Source of the DNA: Bacteroidales bacterium
GTDB lineage: Bacteria; Bacteroidota; Bacteroidia; Bacteroidales; P3
Length of the DNA: 64,000 nucleotides
Direction: 5' to 3'
NCBI GenBank assembly: GCA_017429685.1
Contig: JAFROL010000010.1
Location: 1 to 64,000 of the forward strand
Part shown: positions 43,743-49,555 of the stretch, one piece after another
Position numbering within the stretch: position 1 is the stretch's first letter
Layout: each line of letters begins with the position of its first letter
The notes under the pieces: model-generated
Told to the model about the DNA's origin: nothing
The model's input: the letters and a program-made list of their open reading frames with translations, nothing else
The model's database searches: none
Position numbers and translations under genes: made by a program

Positions 43743-45683
43743 ATGAATATAACCGATTATTTGGTAGATTATCTTAAGACTGGCAAGGCTGTGGAAATAC
43801 CACAGGTCGGAGTTCTTGCAGCCCAAGAGGAAGAGGCCCATTTCGACAAGGCCACGTCGACTTTCTATCCCACGCGGACAACGATACGGATTTCGTCCGA
43901 CCGCAAGGACAGCAGTGATTTTATACAGCATCTGGCCGACAAGGAATGCGTAAGCAAACCTACGGCAGAAAAGATATGGAAGAACTATGTCGACGCCCTC
44001 ACCGCAAAGATTGCCTCCGAAGGACGCTGCCAACTAAGCGACGTCGGTGCTCTTGTATGCACCGACGGACACTACACTTTCGAGACCTCCGACAACGTCA
44101 GCCTGAATGGCACAGCAAAGAGGATGCAGCCCGTAACGGGCATACGCAGCTTCAGCGCCACCGAATCCGGCGACCCATTTGCAGCATTCGACCAACCGCT
44201 GAAAGAGGGCCCCGTGACAAGCGACTCGCTGCTGACCGGAACGCCCAAGGCAACTGAGAAACACGCCGAGCCGGCAACAGCTGTCGTGGACGAGCCTGTC
44301 GTCGCAGACGAGCCCGAAACGTTCACCGAACCGGAACCAGTCGTTGAGGAAGAACCAGTCGTTGAGAGCGAGCCCGTGGTTGAGAAAGAACCCGTGGTTG
44401 AGGAAGAGCCCGTGACGGTAACCGAGCCAGAACCGGTTGTTGAAGAAAAGCAGATTGTTGAGGACAAGCCAGTTGTTGAAGAAAATTCGCCGGCATTCAC
44501 TGAGAAGATTGCTGAGAAACAGGAACCCGCCGCCAAGGAAGAACCCGTTATTGAGGACGAACCCGCCGTTGCCGTTGAGCCGTCGACGGAGAACGAGTCC
44601 GAGCCGAAACCCACACAGCCTAAGGCATTCGACGACAGCGAAACCATCAACACCCTTCACCAGCTTGACGCCATCGACGAATCGGACGGGTCGGAAGAGA
44701 AAGCCATCATCGAAAAACGCAACAACAAAGGTAAAGAAAAGAAGAAAGGCGGATTCTGGAAAGCTCTGCTTTGGATCCTCACCATCCTTTTAGTCCTGCT
44801 GGCCTGCGCCGCAGTCATCGACCGCTATATTTTCAACAGCAGCGGCCGCGACTGGGTTTTGCAGCAGTTCAATTTCAACACCGCCCCAAAAGCCTCGACA
44901 AACGACTTGGCAGATTTCCAGGCTTCGGCCCCAGCCGACTACGACAAGGCCACGGCCCTCGACAACCTTACGGAATACACCTACAGCCTTGAAGGCCTAC
45001 AGTTTGCGGACGACGAGATTGAATCGCAACGCGACGCAATTGTCGGCAACCTGCAGAGCTATCTCGACAAATTCCTCAAGACTATCAAACAGGGCGACAA
45101 CCAAGAAATTTTCTTAGCACAGGTCAACTCCTACACCCTCAACAGGCTGAAGGACTTACTGACCGACAACGAGTTCCACTTCCAGTCGCTACTGACATAC
45201 AAGGACTATGTTCGCGAAGATATGATGCCGATGCTGAAAGAAAAAGTGATGCACCGCAAAGCGAACACCGTCCAAGGCGAACTGATGAACTACGAGACCC
45301 TGGAACGCATTTTGAGCGAGGTGGTGCCTGCCGACGAGCTTACACCCGACCCCGCGGCAATTGCCGAGCAGGAAGCCGCCGAGCAAAAGGCAGCGGCTGC
45401 CGCAGCCCAAAAGAAAGCCAACAAGCCGGCACCCGTGAAATCGCATATCGCCACGGCTTCGAAGCAGGGCTACGACCTGATTGCCGGCACGTCGGTCTTC
45501 AAGAACAATGCCGACCGTCTTTGCTCGCAGCTGAAAGCCAAAGGATGCGACGCCTACATCATCAACCGCAACGGTATGTACTACGTCAGTATGGGCAGTG
45601 CCGCCAGCCGCACCGAAATCGAAGCCAAGTACATCCACGTCAAGGAATGGTACAAGGGCGACGTAACAATCAAAAAATGGTAA
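43743..45683 (+). CDS. HU-domain / transmembrane / SPOR-domain protein
   Basis: N-terminal residues 1-130 look like two HU/CCDC81-type domains (NITDYLVDYLKTGKAVEIPQVG and FIQHLADKECVSKPTAEKIWKNYVDAL). A long acidic Pro/Glu/Val repeat (EPVVEEEPVVESEPVVEKEP, about 175-290) precedes a basic stretch and one membrane segment (about 338-362; ALLWILTILLVLLACAAVI). The periplasmic part is helical and ends in a SPOR domain (about 566-646), which binds denuded peptidoglycan at the division site. This layout occurs in Bacteroidetes. The stop runs into an octamer repeat array. Confidence 0.88.
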   Translation: MNITDYLVDYLKTGKAVEIPQVGVLAAQEEEAHFDKATSTFYPTRTTIRISSDRKDSSDFIQHLADKECVSKPTAEKIWKNYVDALTAKIASEGRCQLSDVGALVCTDGHYTFETSDNVSLNGTAKRMQPVTGIRSFSATESGDPFAAFDQPLKEGPVTSDSLLTGTPKATEKHAEPATAVVDEPVVADEPETFTEPEPVVEEEPVVESEPVVEKEPVVEEEPVTVTEPEPVVEEKQIVEDKPVVEENSPAFTEKIAEKQEPAAKEEPVIEDEPAVAVEPSTENESEPKPTQPKAFDDSETINTLHQLDAIDESDGSEEKAIIEKRNNKGKEKKKGGFWKALLWILTILLVLLACAAVIDRYIFNSSGRDWVLQQFNFNTAPKASTNDLADFQASAPADYDKATALDNLTEYTYSLEGLQFADDEIESQRDAIVGNLQSYLDKFLKTIKQGDNQEIFLAQVNSYTLNRLKDLLTDNEFHFQSLLTYKDYVREDMMPMLKEKVMHRKANTVQGELMNYETLERILSEVVPADELTPDPAAIAEQEAAEQKAAAAAAQKKANKPAPVKSHIATASKQGYDLIAGTSVFKNNADRLCSQLKAKGCDAYIINRNGMYYVSMGSAASRTEIEAKYIHVKEWYKGDVTIKKW

Positions 45684-45689
45684 CAAGAG

Positions 45690-45742
45690 AATGTGTGAGT
45701 GCGTTAGTGCGTTAATGCGTTAGTATGTTAGTGGCTGCCGCG
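45690..45742. repeat. octamer array plus GGCTGCCGCG core
   Basis: GCGTTAGT/GCGTTAAT octamers start directly after the stop of the SPOR gene and end in GTGGCTGCCGCG, the array-core arrangement also seen at the end of and inside ubiE. Confidence 0.8.
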
Positions 45743-45784
45743 TTTATTTCAACAGAAAACCTATCAACAATAGAACAGTAGATA

Positions 45785-46447
45785 ATGGGAAAAAACAAAC
45801 TGGCACGATTTGAAGAGAACCTGACGTTCCCCAACCTGTTCCAGGTGTCGTTCGAAGACCTCGAAAAGCAAGGCTTCGAATGGCGCGGACGCTGGGCCGA
45901 ATTCTTCGGCAACAGCAATCCCATAGTGCTCGAACTGGGATGCGGCAAAGGCGAATACACCATCGCCCTGGCGCGCGAACGCAGCGACCGCAACCATATA
46001 GGCGTCGACATCAAAGGTGCCCGTCTGTGGCGCGGCGCCAAGACCAGCAACGAGGAACAGATGAAGAACGTGGCATTCATCCGCACTCGCATTGAGCTCA
46101 TCACCAGTTTTTTCGCCCCCGACGAAGTTTCCGAGATCTGGATCACCTTCCCCGACCCGCAGCCCAAGAAGCCGATGAAGCGACTCACCTGCGAGCGCTT
46201 TCTGGAACGCTATCGGCAGATACTGCGTCCCGGCAGCTTTGTCCACCTCAAGACCGACTCGCGCGAGCTTTACGACTACACGATGGACGAGGTGATTGCC
46301 CCTGCTGGCTACGAAGTGGAGTTCAGCACATCAGACCTCTATGCCACCGACTATGGCGGAATGGCCACAGCTGTGAAGACCTTCTACGAGTCGATGTTCC
46401 TCAAAGAAGGCAAGCCTATAACGTATATCAAATTCAAAATCAAATAA
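45785..46447 (+). CDS. trmB: tRNA (guanine-N7-)-methyltransferase TrmB
   Basis: Methylates G46 of tRNAs with S-adenosylmethionine. Characteristic blocks are the SAM-binding VLELGCGKGEYTIALA, NHIGVDIKGARLWRGAK and the catalytic/tRNA-binding EIWITFPDPQPKKPMKRLT, then PGSFVHLKTDSRELYDYT. It is 220 aa, normal. It is followed 26 bp later by yebC paralogue 2, so the two are likely in one operon. Confidence 0.97.
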   Translation: MGKNKLARFEENLTFPNLFQVSFEDLEKQGFEWRGRWAEFFGNSNPIVLELGCGKGEYTIALARERSDRNHIGVDIKGARLWRGAKTSNEEQMKNVAFIRTRIELITSFFAPDEVSEIWITFPDPQPKKPMKRLTCERFLERYRQILRPGSFVHLKTDSRELYDYTMDEVIAPAGYEVEFSTSDLYATDYGGMATAVKTFYESMFLKEGKPITYIKFKIK

Positions 46448-46473
46448 TCAACAATTAAATAATTTTATTCATT

Positions 46474-47214
46474 ATGTCAGGACACAATAAATGGTCTAAG
46501 ATTAAGAGAGCAAAAGGCGCAGCCGATGCTAAACGCTCGAAACAGTATTCAAACATCTTGAAACAAGTAGCTATCGCAGTACGTGAGGGTGGTCCCGACC
46601 CCGACAGCAATCCCCGTTTGCGCCTTCTGGTGCAGAACGCCCGCGGATGCAATATGCCCAAGGACACCCTGCAGCGTGCCATCAACAAGGCTAACGACAA
46701 GGACGCCGCCGCTATGCAGGAACTCACCTTCGAGTGCCACGTCAACCACGGCATCGCCCTCTTCATCGAGGCCCTTTCGGACAACAACAACCGCACCGTT
46801 GCCAACATCAAGTCGATTATGAACAAATTCGGCGGCACGCTCGAGACCAACGGCAGCCTCAGCTTCCTCTTCACCCGCAAGGGCGTTTTCGTAATCCCGC
46901 GCAAACCCGATATGAACGTCGAAGAACTTGAAATGGAACTTATCGACGGCGGTCTTGAGGAGATGGAGGTCGACGACGACTACCTGACCCTCTACACTGC
47001 CTACGAGGACTTTGGCAATATGGTCAAGATGCTCGAAACGATGGGCATAGAGTGCGAGAGCGCCGAACTGCAGCGCATCCCCAACACCACCCGCGAAATC
47101 GACGAAGATTCCATCCGCAAGGTTATGAAGGTCATCAACATCCTTGAAGAGGACGACGACGTGACCAACGTCTACCACGATATGGAAATCCCCGACGACT
47201 TCGAGGAGGAATAA
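46474..47214 (+). CDS. yebC: YebC/PmpR family protein, paralogue 2
   Basis: The canonical family member, beginning MSGHNKWSKIKRAKGAADAKRSKQYSNI, with EGGPDPDSNPRLRLLVQNARGCNMPKDTLQRAI and an acidic C-terminal domain ending EEDDDVTNVYHDME. It is 246 aa. Family members act in transcription or in relieving ribosome stalling. The existence of a second copy at 31505 with a divergent N-terminus suggests two specialised roles. The stop runs into an octamer array. Confidence 0.95.
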   Translation: MSGHNKWSKIKRAKGAADAKRSKQYSNILKQVAIAVREGGPDPDSNPRLRLLVQNARGCNMPKDTLQRAINKANDKDAAAMQELTFECHVNHGIALFIEALSDNNNRTVANIKSIMNKFGGTLETNGSLSFLFTRKGVFVIPRKPDMNVEELEMELIDGGLEEMEVDDDYLTLYTAYEDFGNMVKMLETMGIECESAELQRIPNTTREIDEDSIRKVMKVINILEEDDDVTNVYHDMEIPDDFEEE

Positions 47215-47312
47215 ATTAATGTGTTAATTCGTTAATGTGTTAATGCGTTAATTCGTTAGTGTGTTAATTCGTTAGTGTGTTAATTCGTTAATATATTTGT
47301 GCATTAATGTGT
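47215..47312. repeat. GTGTTAAT/TCGTTAAT octamer array
   Basis: About ten degenerate 8-bp units directly follow the yebC stop codon (GTGTTAAT, TCGTTAAT, GCGTTAAT, TCGTTAGT). Confidence 0.85.
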
Positions 47313-47319
47313 TAGAGAT

Positions 47320-47375
47320 AAGTTGCGTCGGATTTTGCAATCCGACGCAACTTAATATAAGGATTTGCAATCCGC
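47320..47375. promoter_or_regulatory. 15-bp perfect hairpin and a second small one before rsmI
   Basis: AAGTTGCGTCGGATT and AATCCGACGCAACTT pair perfectly around TTGC (47320-47353). GGATT-TGC-AATCC at 47361-47373 repeats the inner part. There is no T-run, so it may be a bidirectional attenuator, an RNA-level control element in the rsmI leader or a protein-binding site. Confidence 0.6.
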
Positions 47376-47397
47376 AAAATTTAAAAATACACCTTTC

Positions 47398-48069
47398 TTG
47401 AAACTCTATCTCGTACCCACACCTGTCGGAAACCTCGGCGACATAACCTATCGAGCCGTCGAAGTCCTTAAATCTGTCGACCTCATCCTGGCCGAGGACA
47501 CACGCACCAGTCGCGTACTGATGCAGCACTATAGCATCACCACGCCGATGCAGAGCTACCACATCTTCAACGAACATCAAGTGGTTGCCGGACTCGTCGA
47601 AAAACTGCAAAGCGGGATGAACATAGCCATTGTCACCGACGCCGGCACGCCGGGCATCAGCGACCCCGGCTTTCTCCTTGTGCGCGAAGCCGTCAAGCAC
47701 GACATTGAAGTCGAATGCCTGCCAGGACCGACAGCCTTCGTTCCAGCACTGATAGACAGCGGACTACCCTGCGACCGCTTCATTTTCGAAGGTTTCCTGC
47801 CGCACAAGAAAGGCCGTCAGACAGCCATCCAGCGTCTGGCCGAAGAAAGCCGCACGATGATAATTTACGAGAGTCCCTTTCGCCTAGTAAAACTGCTGGA
47901 GCAGCTGATTGAAGTCGTCGGCGAAGAGCGCCAAGTCAGCGTCAGCCGCGAAATCAGCAAACTCCACGCCGAAACCGCCCGCGGCACCCTGCGCGAAGTC
48001 CGCGACCACTTCGCCGCCAAAGAAGTCAAAGGCGAAATCGTCGTCATCCTCGCAGGAAAAGAAAGCTGA
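47398..48069 (+). CDS. rsmI: 16S rRNA (cytidine-1402-2'-O)-methyltransferase RsmI
   Basis: Modifies C1402 in the ribosomal decoding centre. KLYLVPTPVGNLGDITYRAVEVL, LAEDTRTSRVLM, VTDAGTPGISDPG and LPGPTAFVPALI are diagnostic of the tetrapyrrole-methylase-fold RsmI. No ATG exists near the N-terminus. The family normally begins MKLYLVPTPVGNL, which here corresponds to a TTG start; an upstream TTG would add 11 residues. It is 223 aa from this start. A paired hairpin precedes the start, and a heptamer array with GCTGCCGC core follows the stop. Confidence 0.94.
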   Translation: MKLYLVPTPVGNLGDITYRAVEVLKSVDLILAEDTRTSRVLMQHYSITTPMQSYHIFNEHQVVAGLVEKLQSGMNIAIVTDAGTPGISDPGFLLVREAVKHDIEVECLPGPTAFVPALIDSGLPCDRFIFEGFLPHKKGRQTAIQRLAEESRTMIIYESPFRLVKLLEQLIEVVGEERQVSVSREISKLHAETARGTLREVRDHFAAKEVKGEIVVILAGKES

Positions 48070-48136
48070 AAAGCGGAAAACGAAAAGCGAGCTGCCGCAT
48101 TAGGGCTCTCCGTTCTCACTTCTCCGTTCTCACATC
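48066..48136. repeat. gene-end repeats between rsmI and the exonuclease
   Basis: AGCTGAAAAGCGGAAAACGAAAAG heptamer-like units start at the rsmI stop, followed by the core GCTGCCGCAT. Then two CCGTTCTCACTTCT units abut the end of the convergent exonuclease gene; the same unit occurs at 11017-11076. Confidence 0.8.
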
Positions 48137-48630
48137 TATAATATTTTCATCGCAATCGCTGCGCAAGCCTCGGCATCGGCCAGTGCGTTGTGGTGGTTGC
48201 GAAGGTCGAAGCCACAGGCTTCCGCCACCGTATGCAGCTGATGGTTAGGCAGCCGCCGGCCGAACACACGCCGCGCCGCCCGACAGGTGCAAAAGAACCT
48301 GTAGTCAGGCCAATCCATACGGTACACCTGCATCACCGCCCGCAGGCACCCCTCGTCGAACGGGGCATTGTGCGCCACCAGCGGCAGCCCCTCAATCAGC
48401 GGCTCCACGCGATCCCAAACCACAGGGAATACATCGGCATCGTCCGTATCCTCGTGCCCAAGTCCGTGCACCTGCTGACAAAACCAGGCGTAATAGTTCG
48501 GCTCGGGCTTGATGAGGCTGTAGAACGAGTCCACCACCCTACCCTCGCGCACAACAACCACACCCACGCTGCACACACTGCTGCGCTGCCCGTTGGCCGT
48601 CTCGAAATCAATCGCTGCAAAATCAGTCAT
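48136..48630 (-). CDS. DnaQ-like 3'-5' exonuclease (DEDDh), 164 aa
   Basis: RNase T/DnaQ-superfamily exonuclease. Exo I AAIDFETANGQRSSVCSVG (Asp and Glu), Exo II LVAHNAPFDEGCLRAV and Exo III LHTVAEACGFDLRNHHNALADAEACA supply the DEDDh residues. It is close to the stand-alone epsilon-like proofreading domains common in Bacteroidetes, of unclear partner. Cytoplasmic. Its start lies 14 bp from the left inverted repeat of the mobile-looking STAND/PLD segment, so its native promoter may have been separated from it. Confidence 0.92.
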   Translation of the reverse strand: MTDFAAIDFETANGQRSSVCSVGVVVVREGRVVDSFYSLIKPEPNYYAWFCQQVHGLGHEDTDDADVFPVVWDRVEPLIEGLPLVAHNAPFDEGCLRAVMQVYRMDWPDYRFFCTCRAARRVFGRRLPNHQLHTVAEACGFDLRNHHNALADAEACAAIAMKIL

Positions 48631-48644
48631 CGTCGTCTTTGTTA

Positions 48645-48733
48645 GTAATTAGTCAAATTATTTGACATTATTGGTAATTCACGGACATTTATGGTAATTC
48701 ACGTTAAAAATAACAATTGCTGTTCAATTGCTG
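48645..48733. repeat. left ~90-bp inverted repeat of the STAND/PLD segment
   Basis: Starting GTAATTAGTCAAAT and containing TTTATGGTAATTCACGTT and two CAATTGCTG units, this stretch is the reverse complement of 52583-52672 at roughly 78 of 90 aligned positions by hand, with one gap. It begins 14 bp before the exonuclease start codon. From 48734 to 48908 is AT-rich sequence with no gene. Confidence 0.88.
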
Positions 48734-48908
48734 ACAATTGCCGTTAAGAGAGAGAATACATTTTGCGTAACAAAATAATCTCGATTATTAATGATATCCG
48801 AGCATAGATTATTGTATTTCAAAATATAAATTTTATTATCTTTTCAATTATTATAAAAGCAATAATTACACATTTTACAAGTGGATTTTTGAACTAGTCG
48901 AAGAAGTC

Positions 48909-49487
48909 CTACCCTATCCTATCGCCGCAGAAGTCCTTGCGGCGGCAGGCTTTACAGTGGCGGCCCTGCCAGACGCTGTCGATGTGGTCGGCGGCGGCAT
49001 CGACCAGGGCGGGCTCGTCGGTCAGGATGCCTGCCTCGAAGTTGCGCGTCGTCTCGCCCTTCATACCCATACCGGCGCCGGTCAGGTTGGCCGAGCCGAT
49101 GTAGGCCATCGAACAGTCGAAAACAAGAATCTTGAAATGCACACGCGGACAGAGCCGGCGCTGCAACGTATTCGTCTGTTCGTCAGCACGAAGCGACGAA
49201 GCAGTGCCACCCCACAAATGACGGTAGCGGTCGAAATCCTCGCGGAAGTTCTCGCCCGGCTCCTTTGCGTGCAGCAAGCGCACCTCGACACCGCGGCGCA
49301 AAAGACGGTCCAATACGGCCAGAAACGGCTCGGCGCCGCCGACGCCCCTGGGGTTGCGCCCCGCGCCGGTCGCCGCGACATAAAGATCCTTCAGGTCGGC
49401 CGTGCCAATCCACAGGTCGTGCTTCACCGCCGCGCACAGCGCCAGCACCTCGCTGTAATGCTCCTTGTCTGCAATATAACGAACCAT
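48909..49487 (-). CDS. phospholipase D-like nuclease, single HKD motif, 192 aa
   Basis: One complete HKD motif: His117-x-Lys119-x4-Asp124-x6-Gly-Ser132-x-Asn134 (HFKILVFDCSMAYIGSANLT). Single-HKD members of the PLD superfamily (Nuc, BfiI) act as dimeric nucleases, so a DNA- or RNA-cutting effector is likely, though a lipase cannot be excluded. The C-terminus has a Cys cluster HCKACRRKDFC (Cys178, 181, 187) that may bind zinc. No signal peptide. It lies 68 bp downstream of the STAND NTPase gene on the same strand and inside the same pair of inverted repeats, so the two are probably one operon. Confidence 0.88.
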   Translation of the reverse strand: MVRYIADKEHYSEVLALCAAVKHDLWIGTADLKDLYVAATGAGRNPRGVGGAEPFLAVLDRLLRRGVEVRLLHAKEPGENFREDFDRYRHLWGGTASSLRADEQTNTLQRRLCPRVHFKILVFDCSMAYIGSANLTGAGMGMKGETTRNFEAGILTDEPALVDAAADHIDSVWQGRHCKACRRKDFCGDRIG

Positions 49488-49555
49488 CGTCTCAATATTT
49501 TTGTCTTCGTCCGTAACAACGCAGAAAATGTCCGATTATTGCCTAACAAATCCAC

